Shown here: positions 38,129-47,352 of the stretch, one piece after another
How the letters are laid out: each line of letters opens with the position of its first letter
Position numbering within the stretch: the first letter of the stretch is position 1
Assembly: GCF_014645495.1 (NCBI RefSeq)
Contig: NZ_BMLV01000005.1
Location: 182,578 to 246,577 of the forward strand
Direction: 5' to 3'
Source of the DNA: Cloacibacterium rupense
GTDB taxonomy: Bacteria; Bacteroidota; Bacteroidia; Flavobacteriales; Weeksellaceae
DNA length: 64,000 nt
Translations under genes and position numbers: made by a program
Notes under the pieces: generated by a model
The model's input: the letters and a program-made list of their open reading frames with translations, nothing else
What the model was told of the DNA's origin: nothing
The model's database searches: none

Positions 38129-38145
38129 TTCAAATAGAATTTCAT

Positions 38146-38153
38146 CAAAGTTA
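38146..38153 (-). promoter_or_regulatory. -7 promoter element for the PfkB gene
   Basis: TAACTTTG on the minus strand, 17 bases before the start at 38128; supports that start. Confidence 0.5.
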
Positions 38154-38203
38154 ATGAAATAAAAAATCGTTACAAAAAATATTTGTAACGATATGATTAT
38201 CAG

Positions 38204-38600
38204 TGGAGTTGGAGGGATTCGAACCCTCGTCCAAACAAGCAATACGCAAGCTTTCTACATGCTTATTTTGCTATTGATATTCGTCATAAAGCAGACAGCA
38301 AACAGCCAACATTATGCTTATCTTCTAAGGTTTTCGTTCCCGAACCGAAGTTTTTCGGGACTTATTTCCGCATTTTCTATGCCTCTTAATCGAACGTCGC
38401 AGAACAGAACTTTCGAGAGACATCTTGTTTCCTTACTATACTTCGGGAAAAACGCTAATCCTACTAAGCTTCAGATTAAGCAGCAAGAGCAAACTCTTCG
38501 TTGCCAGTTAAATTTTGTAGCAAGGGATTAAAGAGATCGCGCTACGGTTCTCTGCATGCTTACTTACCCATTGGTCTTGCTGTCGAAACCAGTCAACCCC
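38204..38600 (-). ncRNA. ssrA: Transfer-messenger RNA
   Basis: One-piece tmRNA of about 397 bases. The 5' end GGGGTTGACTGGTTTCGACA and 3' end (GGTTCGAATCCCTCCAACTCCA) form the tRNA-like domain; the acceptor stem has a G-U pair at the third position, the alanyl-tRNA synthetase identity mark. The tag frame at 38476-38505 reads GNEEFALAA then TAA, with the ALAA ending needed for proteolysis. CCA is not encoded in full. It rescues stalled ribosomes with SmpB, which is not in the window. Confidence 0.95.
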
Positions 38601-38614
38601 AATTTTTGAGTATG

Positions 38615-38622
38615 CAAATATA
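38615..38622 (-). promoter_or_regulatory. -7 promoter element for ssrA
   Basis: TATATTTG on the minus strand, 14 bases before the mature 5' end of tmRNA. Confidence 0.55.
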
Positions 38623-38661
38623 ATCAAAAATTATTCCTAAAATTAATTTAAAAAATTTGAG

Positions 38662-39216
38662 TTACTTAATTCTATCAGGATTTTGTTTCAAGAAACTTGC
38701 CCATCCTGTATAATTTTTGTCAGAAGCTACATTACCCATATTAAAATGATGACAAACCGCTACTGCTAAACCATCTGATGCATCCAAATATTTGGTAGGA
38801 AATTCTTTTAACCCAAGTAAATTTTGGAGCATTCCTGCTACCTGCTCTTTGCTGGCATTACCATTTCCAGTAATTGCCATTTTCACTTTTTTGGGAGAAT
38901 ATTCTGTAATAGGAACTTCGCGGTGAAGGCTAGCTGCCATTGCTACACCTTGCGCTCTGCCTAACTTGAGCATAGACTGCACATTTTTGCCAAAAAACGG
39001 AGCTTCTAGCGCTACTTCATCTGGATGAAATTCGTCTATTAAAGCCAATGTTCTGTCAAATATTTTTTTGAGTTTTATTTCGTGGTTAGGATATTTTTTT
39101 AGAATAAGTTCGTCTATTGCAATGAGTTTCATTTTGCCTTTTTCTACAGAAATGATTCCGAAACCCATAACAGCAGTTCCTGGGTCTATTCCTAAAATGA
39201 TTTTTTCTGTTTGCAT
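38662..39216 (-). CDS. ruvC: Holliday junction endonuclease RuvC
   Basis: Resolvase of 184 residues that cuts Holliday junctions made during recombination, working with RuvAB. RNase H-fold motifs are present: IDPGTAVMGFG with the first catalytic Asp, VALEAPFFGKN with Glu, and the C-terminal DASDGLAVAVCHH with the last acidic pair. Length is slightly longer than the 173 of E. coli RuvC. ruvA and ruvB are not adjacent. A promoter element lies four bases before its start codon. Confidence 0.95.
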   Translation of the reverse strand: MQTEKIILGIDPGTAVMGFGIISVEKGKMKLIAIDELILKKYPNHEIKLKKIFDRTLALIDEFHPDEVALEAPFFGKNVQSMLKLGRAQGVAMAASLHREVPITEYSPKKVKMAITGNGNASKEQVAGMLQNLLGLKEFPTKYLDASDGLAVAVCHHFNMGNVASDKNYTGWASFLKQNPDRIK

Positions 39217-39220
39217 GAGA

Positions 39221-39228
39221 CAAATTTA
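39221..39228 (-). promoter_or_regulatory. -7 promoter element for ruvC
   Basis: TAAATTTG on the minus strand, only four bases before the ruvC ATG. If used, the transcript would begin at or next to the start codon (leaderless). Confidence 0.45.
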
Positions 39229-39262
39229 AAGATAAAGAAATTAATTTCTATAAAAATTTATT

Positions 39263-40312
39263 CTATCTGATGTTTGAATTTCTATAATTTCTCATCACAA
39301 AATTAAGCCCAGTTTCTAGGATTTCTCCCATTGTTTCGCATCTTTTAAACTGAGAATTATAGGTGAGTTTTAATAGTGAAGTCTTCAATTCTTCTACACT
39401 TTCTGGTTTAGAAATAGTATCTTTTTTCATAATAGCAATTAGATGTTCTAGTCTTCCATCTGTACTTGCTCTTTTGGCAATCGCAGAACGAACTTCTTTT
39501 TTGTATTGCTCTATAGAATTGGGTTTCAACTTTTCTTGCACCAATTCTACCATTTTTATGTTTTCTTTAAAATATTGAGGCAAATAAATTTTGAGATTCC
39601 CTTCATAACATTGTTGGTCAAAATCTATTGGGCGAATTCTATAAACCACCTGATCAAAATCGTGGGTAGGAATAATTACATAATTGTAAGAACGCATATC
39701 TCCCAAAAGCCCAATCATACAGCGCTCATTAAACTTTACAAATTCTTTAGCAATTTGTGCTTTTTCTAAAGGGTTGCAATTCTCTAAATGTTGATCTATA
39801 AATACATCTCCCGGAATTCCCAGAATATGTTCTTCGATTAAAGTATCTTTGTACAAAAGAAAATTTATACGATTAGGCGATAGAATTTCTTCTAATTCCA
39901 AACCATAAATTCTAGAAGCGTCTGCTTTTTTGATGTAAAAATTGGTGTAATTATCATTCAAGATATTTCTTACTCTAATTCTAAAAGGTTTAGAATTCCC
40001 AAACGTACAAAAGTGTATAGAATCTACTTTTAAGAACGGCAAAACATCTACATCTCCGTCTGAATGTAGTAAAGTATAAATTTTATTAAGGTTAGCTTCT
40101 ATCTCATCGTGTTCGAATTCTGGATAATAAACACTGAGCCAAAGCGTATCTTTCCCTTCTTTGTCAAGAACTGGCGTATAATCTGAAAAACGCAAAAGAT
40201 CATCGTAATAGAACCGAATATTAGTAAGACGATTATTTTTTTCTAAATAATCCATCAGTTCTTGATTGACAGGATACATCGGTTTTCTGAATTCTATTTT
40301 TACGTCTTTCAT
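39263..40312 (-). CDS. Conserved orphan protein with kinase-like catalytic motifs
   Basis: Soluble protein of 349 residues, no signal peptide, no family that I can name. Between residues 200 and 232 the sequence reads GLLGDMRSYNYVI then RPIDFDQQ. Asp205 and Asn210 have the five-residue spacing of the HRDxxxxN catalytic loop of protein kinases, and Asp230-Phe-Asp follows like the DFG metal site. Upstream, NFYIKKAD (Lys128/129) and an acidic helix GLELEEIL could match the ATP-binding Lys and helix C Glu. No clear glycine-rich loop is visible. A kinase or aminoglycoside phosphotransferase-like fold is inference only. Divergent in function from neighbours ruvC and desaturase. Confidence 0.8.
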   Translation of the reverse strand: MKDVKIEFRKPMYPVNQELMDYLEKNNRLTNIRFYYDDLLRFSDYTPVLDKEGKDTLWLSVYYPEFEHDEIEANLNKIYTLLHSDGDVDVLPFLKVDSIHFCTFGNSKPFRIRVRNILNDNYTNFYIKKADASRIYGLELEEILSPNRINFLLYKDTLIEEHILGIPGDVFIDQHLENCNPLEKAQIAKEFVKFNERCMIGLLGDMRSYNYVIIPTHDFDQVVYRIRPIDFDQQCYEGNLKIYLPQYFKENIKMVELVQEKLKPNSIEQYKKEVRSAIAKRASTDGRLEHLIAIMKKDTISKPESVEELKTSLLKLTYNSQFKRCETMGEILETGLNFVMRNYRNSNIR

Positions 40313-40331
40313 TTTTTTAGTTTTCCTGATT

Positions 40332-40339
40332 CAAAGATA
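40332..40339 (-). promoter_or_regulatory. -7 promoter element for the kinase-like orphan
   Basis: TATCTTTG on the minus strand, 19 bases before the start codon. Confidence 0.5.
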
Positions 40340-40356
40340 AGAAAGTCAAATCATAC

Positions 40357-40396
40357 AAAAAAACCGCCTCACATTAGCAAGACGGTTTTGATTTTT
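40357..40396 (-). terminator. Terminator of the desaturase gene
   Basis: AAAACCG (40360-40366) pairs with CGGTTTT (40383-40389), extended by two more pairs across a mismatch. A T run follows on the minus strand. It sits directly after the desaturase stop. Confidence 0.8.
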
Positions 40397-41452
40397 TTAT
40401 GCTTTAACTGGAATTTTCTTCAATTGTCTGAAGGTAATCATTTTGTAATTTTCTTCGTCCCAAAGCGTATAAAAAGCGTATTTCATACTGCTTAGCAATG
40501 TAATTGTGGTAACATATTTCTGAAAAATAGGATTTTCTTTGCTGCATTTTTCCAATTTATAAAAAGGAACTTTCGGCGCCAAATGATGAATATGATGATA
40601 ACCTATGTTTCCTGTAAAAAAGTTGAAAATTTTTGGTAATTTATAATAAGAACTTCCTTTGATAGCGGCTAAAACAAATTGCCAATCTTGTTTCCAAGCT
40701 TTATAGTTTGGGTCATGCTGATGCTGCATATAGAAAAACCAAATGGCAGTAAATGCAAACGTCATCAAAATAGGAACGTATAAAACCGTCAATTTCTTAA
40801 AACCATACCAAATATCAAGATGTGGCAAACCAAGAAGCAAACCCAAAACCGCAAAAAACAATAATAAATAAAGATTAGTTCTAGTAAGTGCTTTTCTTTC
40901 TTTATCCCAACCATTAAATTTGATAAAAGGAAATCTATTATGAATAAATATGTAATAAATAGGTCCTAAAACAAACATTACAGGTAAAGAACGATAAATT
41001 CTGTATTTCAATTTTCCCCAAGTAGATAGCTCGTTGTACTCTCTCACCGTCAATAAAGTTACATCGCCTATTGTTCTGGTGTCTAACTGACCTTGATGAG
41101 CGTGATGATGATTGTGAGAACGTGCCCAATATTTGTACGGAATACAAGTCATGAGACTCATAATAAAGCCTGTTCTGTCGTTTTTAGTTCTATCGGGGAA
41201 AAAAGATTGATGCCCACAATCATGTTGAATAATGAAAACTCTAGTCAAAAATAAACCTGCCAAAAAGCAAACACCTATAGCTCCCCAAAACGTAAATTCA
41301 TAAATAATTGCTGCTGCAATAAAAAGCAAAACGAAAGGTAAAACGGTTTTCCAAACTTCTTTTCTAGCGAGTTTTACTTCGGGAGTCGCATAAGGTTTGA
41401 TGAGTTCTTTCCAATTTTTTAGGTCCTCTACAATTTCGTTTTCATTATTCAT
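40397..41452 (-). CDS. Membrane fatty acid desaturase
   Basis: Integral membrane di-iron desaturase of 351 residues with four to six hydrophobic segments and the three histidine boxes of the family: HDCGHQ, HNHHHAHQ and HHIHH. It introduces double bonds into acyl chains of membrane lipids, which would adjust fluidity. The box spacing resembles the acyl-lipid (DesA/DesK-like) group. Regiospecificity cannot be read. Single gene with its own promoter and terminator. Confidence 0.9.
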   Translation of the reverse strand: MNNENEIVEDLKNWKELIKPYATPEVKLARKEVWKTVLPFVLLFIAAAIIYEFTFWGAIGVCFLAGLFLTRVFIIQHDCGHQSFFPDRTKNDRTGFIMSLMTCIPYKYWARSHNHHHAHQGQLDTRTIGDVTLLTVREYNELSTWGKLKYRIYRSLPVMFVLGPIYYIFIHNRFPFIKFNGWDKERKALTRTNLYLLLFFAVLGLLLGLPHLDIWYGFKKLTVLYVPILMTFAFTAIWFFYMQHQHDPNYKAWKQDWQFVLAAIKGSSYYKLPKIFNFFTGNIGYHHIHHLAPKVPFYKLEKCSKENPIFQKYVTTITLLSSMKYAFYTLWDEENYKMITFRQLKKIPVKA

Positions 41453-41474
41453 AACATAATATTTTTCTTCGCGT

Positions 41475-41482
41475 CAAAGATA
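41475..41482 (-). promoter_or_regulatory. -7 promoter element for the desaturase gene
   Basis: TATCTTTG on the minus strand, 22 bases before the start codon. The rest of the 243-base gap up to 41695 is AT-rich and holds only this element and the icmF terminator. Confidence 0.5.
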
Positions 41483-41633
41483 TAGATGTATTTTTAATTT
41501 ATCACAAAAAATAATTGTTAAACTCTATTAAAATTTTCGCTTTGTTTAAAAATATTACAATTAAAAAAGCATTTACAGATAGACTCATAACCTATAAACA
41601 AAATTGCTGTTTAAAATAAATTTGTATTACACA

Positions 41634-41664
41634 CAAAAAAAATCTCCAGAAATTTCTGGAGATT
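41634..41664 (-). terminator. Terminator of icmF
   Basis: A 24-bp palindrome (41641-41664, up to 12 pairs) followed on the minus strand by a T run. Confidence 0.85.
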
Positions 41665-41695
41665 TTAAATCGTAATACGAAACTCGTATCTCGCA

Positions 41696-44600
41696 TCACA
41701 TATTCCTTCTATATTTTCCCCCAACTTCGAAAAGCGCATTGGTAATTTGTCCAAGACTGCAATATTTTACCGCTTCCATCATCACTTCAAAAAGGTTTTG
41801 TTGATTAATAGCAGAAAGTTGTAGTTTTTTCAGCCATTCTTCCGATTGATCTTCGTTAGATTTTTGGAAATTTTCTAAATTTTGAATCTGCAACTGCTTT
41901 TCTTCTTCGGTAGAACGAATCACTTCGCCTGGTAAAACTGTTGGCGAACCGTCTTTTCCAAGGAAAGTATTCACACCGATAATTGGATATTCTCCCGTGT
42001 GTTTCAACCATTCGTAATGCATCGATTCTTCCTGAATTTTAGAACGTTGATACATGGTTTCCATCGCTCCCAAAACGCCGCCTCTTTCTGTAATTCGGTC
42101 AAATTCTGCATACACCGCTTCTTCAACCAAATCCGTCAATTCTTCAATAATAAAAGAACCTTGCAACGGATTTTCATTTTTTGCCAAACCTAGTTCTTTA
42201 TTAATGATGAGCTGAATTGCCATCGCTCTTCTTACCGATTCTTCAGTTGGCGTTGTGATTGCCTCGTCGTAAGCATTAGTGTGAAGCGAATTGCAGTTAT
42301 CATAAATCGCGTACAACGCTTGAAGAGTAGTTCTAATATCGTTAAAATCAATTTCTTGTGCGTGAAGCGAACGTCCCGAAGTTTGAATGTGATATTTCAA
42401 CATTTGAGAACGTTCATTGGCGTGGTATTTTTCGCGCATTGCTTTTGCCCAAATTCTTCTTGCAACACGTCCAATTACAGCATATTCTGGATCAATTCCG
42501 TTCGAGAAAAAGAAGGATAAATTCGGTGCGAAATCATTGATGTTCATTCCTCGGCTCAAATAATATTCCACATACGTGAAACCATTCGCCAAAGTAAACG
42601 CCAATTGCGAAATCGGATTAGCACCAGCTTCTGCAATGTGATAACCAGAAATAGAAACCGAGTAAAAATTTCTTACTTTATTTTTGATAAAATATTCCTG
42701 AACGTCACCCATTAATCTCAAAGCAAATTCCGTAGAAAAAATACACGTATTTTGTGCTTGATCTTCCTTTAAAATATCTGCTTGAACCGTTCCACGAACC
42801 GTAGCAATGGTTTCTGCTTTTATTTTTTCGTAGGTTTCTGCATCTACAATTTCGTCGCCTGTCAAACCTAATAATTTTAAACCTAAACCGTTGTTGCTTT
42901 CAGGTAAATTTCCGTGATAAACTGGCCTTTTCAAACCTTTATCATCAAATTTTGCTTTCAGTTTATCCTCAACTTTATTCCAAAGATTATTTTCTTCGAT
43001 ATATTTTTCTACATTTTGGTCAATCGCTGCATTCATAAAAAACGCCAAAATCATCGGAGCAGGGCCATTTATCGTCATCGAAACCGAAGTCAATGCATTA
43101 ATCAAATCAAAACCTGAATATAATTTTTTGGCATCATCTAAAGTGGCGATAGAAACTCCCGCATTTCCAATTTTTCCATAAATATCAGGTGGAAGTGCTG
43201 GATCTTGCCCGTATAAGGTCACCGAATCAAATGCAGTTGAAAGTCTTTTCGCGTCCATATCCGCAGAAACGTAGTGAAACCTTCGGTTGGTACGTTCTGG
43301 TCCGCCTTCCCCTGCAAACATTCTAGTAGGATCTTCTCCAGTTCTTTTGAAGGGATAAATTCCTGCAGTGTAAGGAAACGCACCTGGAACGTTTTCTTGC
43401 CCTTTCCAACGAATTAAATCTCCCCAATCTTGAAATTTCGGCAAAGAAATTTTTGGAATTTTAAGATGAGAAAGACTTTCGTATTTGGTTTCTACTTTTA
43501 TTTCTTTTCCACGAACCAAGTAAGAGAAGGTTTCTTGTTTCATTTCTTCTTTGAAATGATGCCATCCTTGCAAAAACAATCGGTTTTCTTCAGACAAATC
43601 TTTCTTGGTTTTTAGGAAAACTTTTTCTAATTTATCTGTGGTATGTTCGTCATCAGTAATTAAGGCTTTTGCGCCGTCAATTAAATACATTTTCTTAGCA
43701 ACCAATGCTTGTTCCTCAACTTCTTTGTCGTAATTTTTATTATTGTCAACAATTTCAGAAAGATAGCGAACTCTTTTTGGCGGAATAATGGTAGAATCTT
43801 CGGAAACGTTTTGTTCAGAATATTCATTCAAATTCAATTCAGAAAATTTAGAATTTAATTTTTTAATTAATTGATTATAAACTTCCGTAGTTCCCCAATC
43901 GTTGAACTGACTGGCTTTGGTAGAAAAGACGGGCATTTCTTCCAAAGGTTTTTCAAACAAAGTGTGATTTCTTTGGTACTGTTTTCTTACGGCTTGCAAA
44001 GCATCAAGAGCGCCGCGTTTGTCAGATTTATTCAGCGCGATTAAATCGGCGTAATCCAACATATCAATTTTTTCTAATTGCGTAGAAGCGCCGTATTCTG
44101 GAGTCATTACATACATCGAAACATCTGCAATTTCGGTAATTTCGCTGCCCGATTGTCCAATTCCCGACGTTTCTAAAATAATAATGTCTGGATTTGATAT
44201 TTTTAAAACATCCAATGCAGAATGAATGTAAGGCGACACCGAAACATTATTCTCACGAGTTGCCATAGAACGCATATAAACACGTTTGTCATTTATAGAA
44301 TTCATTCTGATTCTATCACCCAAAAGTGCGCCTCCTGTTTTCTTTTTACTTGGGTCTACCGAAATAATGGCGATTTTTTGATCAGGATTTGAACGCAAAA
44401 ACCTTCTGACTAATTCGTCTGTTAAAGAAGATTTACCAGCGCCACCAGTTCCTGTAATTCCGATGATAGGAATGTTGAAATTTTTAGATTTTTCTTTCAA
44501 AGCAGCAACCAATTCAGGTTTTTCATCAGAGAAATTTTCGACTGCTGAAATGAGTTGAGCGATTGATTTAGCATCTTCGAATTTAATATTTTCGATATCT

Positions 44601-45058
44601 GAAACCGAAATAGTTGGGCCAGTTGCAAAATCAGATTTTTGCACCAAATCATCAATCATTCCTTGCAGACCCATTTCTCGACCATCATCCGGAGAATAAA
44701 TTCTATCAATTCCGTACTCCATTAAATCTTTGATTTCTTCGGGAAGAATTACACCACCACCGCCACCAAAAATTTTGATTTGTGGAGAGTTTTTCTGTCT
44801 TAATAAATCGTAGATGTATTTAAAATACTCGTTGTGTCCACCTTGATAAGAAGTAAGCGCAATGGCATTTGCATCTTCTTGAATGGCAGTATTTACAACT
44901 TCTTCGGCAGATTTATCGTGCCCGAGATGTATGACTTCGCAACCAGTTGCTTGAATCATTCTGCGCATAATATTAATAGCGGCATCGTGTCCATCAAATA
45001 ATGAAGCTGCGGTAACTACTCTTACTTTGTTTTTAGGTTGATATTTTTGGGATTCCAT
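41696..45058 (-). CDS. icmF: Fused isobutyryl-CoA mutase (B12-binding, G-protein and mutase domains)
   Basis: Protein of 1120 residues in the IcmF domain order: cobalamin-binding domain (about 10-140; [13 protein letters not shown] carries the B12-ligand His), a MeaB-type GTPase chaperone (about 190-450; P-loop [29 protein letters not shown]), a linker, and the acyl-CoA mutase TIM barrel (about 545-1115). The segment [17 protein letters not shown] is the IcmF version of the substrate region; classical methylmalonyl-CoA mutase has TMYTFRPWTIRQYAG. It should interconvert isobutyryl-CoA and n-butyryl-CoA, perhaps also other acyl-CoAs, with adenosylcobalamin. No cobalamin riboswitch precedes it. 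Often annotated simply as methylmalonyl-CoA mutase. Confidence 0.92.
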   Translation of the reverse strand: MESQKYQPKNKVRVVTAASLFDGHDAAINIMRRMIQATGCEVIHLGHDKSAEEVVNTAIQEDANAIALTSYQGGHNEYFKYIYDLLRQKNSPQIKIFGGGGGVILPEEIKDLMEYGIDRIYSPDDGREMGLQGMIDDLVQKSDFATGPTISVSDIENIKFEDAKSIAQLISAVENFSDEKPELVAALKEKSKNFNIPIIGITGTGGAGKSSLTDELVRRFLRSNPDQKIAIISVDPSKKKTGGALLGDRIRMNSINDKRVYMRSMATRENNVSVSPYIHSALDVLKISNPDIIILETSGIGQSGSEITEIADVSMYVMTPEYGASTQLEKIDMLDYADLIALNKSDKRGALDALQAVRKQYQRNHTLFEKPLEEMPVFSTKASQFNDWGTTEVYNQLIKKLNSKFSELNLNEYSEQNVSEDSTIIPPKRVRYLSEIVDNNKNYDKEVEEQALVAKKMYLIDGAKALITDDEHTTDKLEKVFLKTKKDLSEENRLFLQGWHHFKEEMKQETFSYLVRGKEIKVETKYESLSHLKIPKISLPKFQDWGDLIRWKGQENVPGAFPYTAGIYPFKRTGEDPTRMFAGEGGPERTNRRFHYVSADMDAKRLSTAFDSVTLYGQDPALPPDIYGKIGNAGVSIATLDDAKKLYSGFDLINALTSVSMTINGPAPMILAFFMNAAIDQNVEKYIEENNLWNKVEDKLKAKFDDKGLKRPVYHGNLPESNNGLGLKLLGLTGDEIVDAETYEKIKAETIATVRGTVQADILKEDQAQNTCIFSTEFALRLMGDVQEYFIKNKVRNFYSVSISGYHIAEAGANPISQLAFTLANGFTYVEYYLSRGMNINDFAPNLSFFFSNGIDPEYAVIGRVARRIWAKAMREKYHANERSQMLKYHIQTSGRSLHAQEIDFNDIRTTLQALYAIYDNCNSLHTNAYDEAITTPTEESVRRAMAIQLIINKELGLAKNENPLQGSFIIEELTDLVEEAVYAEFDRITERGGVLGAMETMYQRSKIQEESMHYEWLKHTGEYPIIGVNTFLGKDGSPTVLPGEVIRSTEEEKQLQIQNLENFQKSNEDQSEEWLKKLQLSAINQQNLFEVMMEAVKYCSLGQITNALFEVGGKYRRNM

Positions 45059-45077
45059 AATTACTTTTGATTGGTCT

Positions 45078-45085
45078 CAAATATA
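45078..45085 (-). promoter_or_regulatory. -7 promoter element for icmF
   Basis: TATATTTG on the minus strand, 19 bases before the icmF start. Confidence 0.5.
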
Positions 45086-45113
45086 AAAAAATCGAGTTAA
45101 TTATTAAATTAAT

Positions 45114-45121
45114 TACTTTTG
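45114..45121 (+). promoter_or_regulatory. -7 promoter element for the small membrane protein gene
   Basis: TACTTTTG, 15 bases before the ATG at 45137. It contains the TTG of a longer possible start at 45119, arguing against that start. Confidence 0.5.
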
Positions 45122-45136
45122 CAAAAATTTTTAGAA

Positions 45137-45466
45137 ATGAAAAGAGCGCTAACCTACACCATTGCAGGAACTTTAATCAGTTTTTTAATTAACCATTTTT
45201 TACTAGAAAGTGGCGGTTTCTGGTTAGAACTTTTTTACGGTTTCGCGTTTGGATTAGCATGGGGAATGGCCTATTATCTGGACAATCCTAATTTGCATTT
45301 ATCTAAAAAACTAGGAATTTCTTTTGGGGTGATGCTCGTTTTAGTAATTATAGGCAGTCTCATTTTTGATTTTGAAAAGGCATTACCCTCAGTTTTTAAA
45401 TTTTCTATAGTGTTTGTAGGCTATTATTTATTGGCAAGCTTTAGACAAAACAAGTCACTAAAATAA
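45137..45466 (+). CDS. Small membrane protein of unknown function
   Basis: Protein of 109 residues with about four hydrophobic helices and no recognised family. The ATG at 45137 is preferred to a TTG at 45119, which is part of the promoter. It is divergent from icmF and lies upstream of the ribosomal protein operon, but that operon has its own promoter. Confidence 0.7.
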   Translation: MKRALTYTIAGTLISFLINHFLLESGGFWLELFYGFAFGLAWGMAYYLDNPNLHLSKKLGISFGVMLVLVIIGSLIFDFEKALPSVFKFSIVFVGYYLLASFRQNKSLK

Positions 45467-45514
45467 TGAAAAACAGAATTTTACACTAAAAAAAGCCTCT
45501 ATTTTTGTAGAAAA

Positions 45515-45546
45515 TTTTTCAATTCCAAAAAAAAACCATACCTTTG
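45515..45546 (+). promoter_or_regulatory. Promoter of the rplM-rpsI-rpsB genes
   Basis: TTG at 45515-45517 and TACCTTTG at 45539-45546 with a 21-base spacer: a full match to the Bacteroidetes consensus. Confidence 0.7.
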
Positions 45547-45550
45547 CACA

Positions 45551-45590
45551 CCTTTTTAAGGGAAAATTATGTTTAATCGTAAACGATAAT
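45551..45590 (+). ncRNA. Structured leader before rplM (candidate L13 leader)
   Basis: In the short leader a small hairpin (CCTT with AAGG, 45551-45561) is followed by a longer one: ATTATGTTTA (45566-45575), loop ATCG, TAAAC then ATAAT (45580-45590) with one bulged G. The second ends two bases before the GTG start. The position suits feedback by ribosomal protein L13. I recall an L13 leader motif described for Bacteroidia; I cannot confirm the match. Confidence 0.5.
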
Positions 45591-45592
45591 AA

Positions 45593-46048
45593 GTGAATAC
45601 ATTAAGTTACAAAACCGTATCGGCTAACAAAGCTACCGCAAAAAAAGAATGGGTTGTGGTAGATGCAGCTGGGCAACCGTTAGGAAGATTAGCTTCTAAA
45701 GTTGCGAAGATTTTGAGAGGTAAGCACAAGACGAATTACACTCCACACGTAGATTGTGGTGATAATGTAATCGTTTTGAATGCAGAACAAGTTGCTTTAT
45801 CTGGCAACAAGTGGGCAGACAAAGAATACATTTGGCATACTGGTTATCCAGGTGGTCAAAAATCGTTAACTGCTGAAGAAGTGCACAAAAAAAACAACTG
45901 TAAATTGGTAGAAAAATCTGTAAAAGGTATGTTACCAAAAAACAGATTGGGTAGTGTGATTTACAAAAACTTGTATGTATATGCAGGTGGTGAGCACAAG
46001 CACGAAGCACAGCAACCAAAAGTTATTAACCTTAACGAAATTAAATAA
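45593..46048 (+). CDS. rplM: 50S ribosomal protein L13
   Basis: Protein of 151 residues ([41 protein letters not shown]). The start is GTG at 45593; an ATG upstream runs into a stop after six codons. First gene of the ribosomal operon; rpsI follows two bases after its stop. Confidence 0.97.
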   Translation: MNTLSYKTVSANKATAKKEWVVVDAAGQPLGRLASKVAKILRGKHKTNYTPHVDCGDNVIVLNAEQVALSGNKWADKEYIWHTGYPGGQKSLTAEEVHKKNNCKLVEKSVKGMLPKNRLGSVIYKNLYVYAGGEHKHEAQQPKVINLNEIK

Positions 46049-46050
46049 TT

Positions 46051-46437
46051 ATGTCTATAGTTCACAAGATTGGAAGAAGAAAAACTTCTGTAGCTAGAGT
46101 TTATGTGAAACCAGGCACTGGTAACATCACAGTAAACGGAAGAGACGCAAAAGAATACTTCAATACGGAGATGTTGGTTTATAAAGTAAATCAACCATTC
46201 TTATTAACTGAAACTGTAGGACAGTACGATGTTACTGTAAACGTTTTCGGTGGTGGAATTACTGGTCAGGCAGAAGCAATCAGACTAGGAGTTTCTAGAG
46301 CATTATGCGCTATCAACGAAGAAAACAGATTGGCTCTTAAGCCGGCTGGTTTGCTTACAAGAGACGCAAGAATGGTAGAAAGAAAGAAACCAGGACAGAA
46401 AAAAGCAAGAAAGAGATTCCAATTCTCAAAACGTTAA
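46051..46437 (+). CDS. rpsI: 30S ribosomal protein S9
   Basis: Protein of 128 residues with the typical [11 protein letters not shown] start, [19 protein letters not shown] centre and the basic C-terminal tail ending [12 protein letters not shown] that reaches the ribosomal P site. Directly after rplM, the nearly universal L13-S9 pair. Confidence 0.98.
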   Translation: MSIVHKIGRRKTSVARVYVKPGTGNITVNGRDAKEYFNTEMLVYKVNQPFLLTETVGQYDVTVNVFGGGITGQAEAIRLGVSRALCAINEENRLALKPAGLLTRDARMVERKKPGQKKARKRFQFSKR

Positions 46438-46498
46438 TCTTTTTTCTCGGTTTATTTACAAATTATTACAAAAAATTGCCCGTTATGTTTAGCATCCA

Positions 46499-46525
46499 AA
46501 TTTATCTCCCATCTAAAGATAAATT
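46499..46525 (+). ncRNA. Hairpin in the rpsB leader
   Basis: The 132-base gap between rpsI and rpsB contains a 9-bp perfect stem (AATTTATCT 46499-46507 with AGATAAATT 46517-46525) and a nine-base loop. No T run follows, so it is not a normal terminator. It may be a regulatory leader of S2; inference. Confidence 0.4.
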
Positions 46526-46569
46526 GATTGCATAAAAAGCGGAACGTAAACTAACAAAAAATTAAAAAA

Positions 46570-47331
46570 ATGGCAAAAGCTCAAGTTAAAGACTTATTAG
46601 AAGCTGGTGTACACTTCGGTCACATGACTAGAAAGTGGAACCCTAATATGGCTCCATACATTTTTATGGAGAAAAACGGTATTCACATTATCGACTTACA
46701 TAAAACTGCAGTAAAATTAGATGAAGCTTGTAACGCTTTAGAAAAAATTACTTCAGCAGGTAAAAAAGTTCTTTTCGTAGCTACTAAGAAACAAGCGAAA
46801 GAAGTTGTTGCAAAACACGCATCTGAACTTAATATGCCTTACATTACTGAAAGATGGCCAGGTGGTATGCTTACTAACTTTGTAACCATCAGAAAAGCTG
46901 TAAAGAAAATGAACTCTATTGATAAAATGAAGAAAGATGGTACTTTCGAAACTTTATCTAAAAAAGAGAGATTGCAAGTAGACAGACAGAGAGCTAACCT
47001 AGAGAAGAACTTAGGTTCTATCGCTGACATGGTGAGACTTCCTTCTGCTGTATTTGTAGTAGATATCCTTAGAGAACACATTGCTGTTACTGAAGCTAAA
47101 AAATTAGGAATTCCTGTTTTTGGTATCGTAGATACTAACTCAGATCCTAGAAAAGTAGATTTCGTAATCCCAGGAAATGATGATGCTTCTAAATCTATCG
47201 ATATGATTCTTTCTGTAGTTTCTGAAGCAATCAAAGAAGGTCAATCTCAAAGAAAAGCAGATAAAGAAAAATCTAAAGAAGAAGGAGAAAAAGTAACTGC
47301 TGACGCAGACAAAGATTTCGACGCTGAATAA
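46570..47331 (+). CDS. rpsB: 30S ribosomal protein S2
   Basis: Protein of 253 residues (LLEAGVHFGHMTRKWNPNM, RWPGGMLTNF, GIPVFGIVDTNSDP). The acidic, Lys-rich tail is longer than in E. coli. It is followed at once by a strong terminator; tsf, which usually comes next, is absent. Confidence 0.98.
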   Translation: MAKAQVKDLLEAGVHFGHMTRKWNPNMAPYIFMEKNGIHIIDLHKTAVKLDEACNALEKITSAGKKVLFVATKKQAKEVVAKHASELNMPYITERWPGGMLTNFVTIRKAVKKMNSIDKMKKDGTFETLSKKERLQVDRQRANLEKNLGSIADMVRLPSAVFVVDILREHIAVTEAKKLGIPVFGIVDTNSDPRKVDFVIPGNDDASKSIDMILSVVSEAIKEGQSQRKADKEKSKEEGEKVTADADKDFDAE

Positions 47332-47352
47332 TTTTTCTAAATCATAAATAAT

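Noticed and set aside
38129-38242. N-terminal extension of the PfkB kinase
   Set aside because: These codons lie over the tRNA-like 3' end of tmRNA, and a -7 promoter element lies within them. The kinase fold begins at 38128.
45058-45137. Cobalamin riboswitch before icmF
   Set aside because: The gap is too short and has no B12-box sequence.
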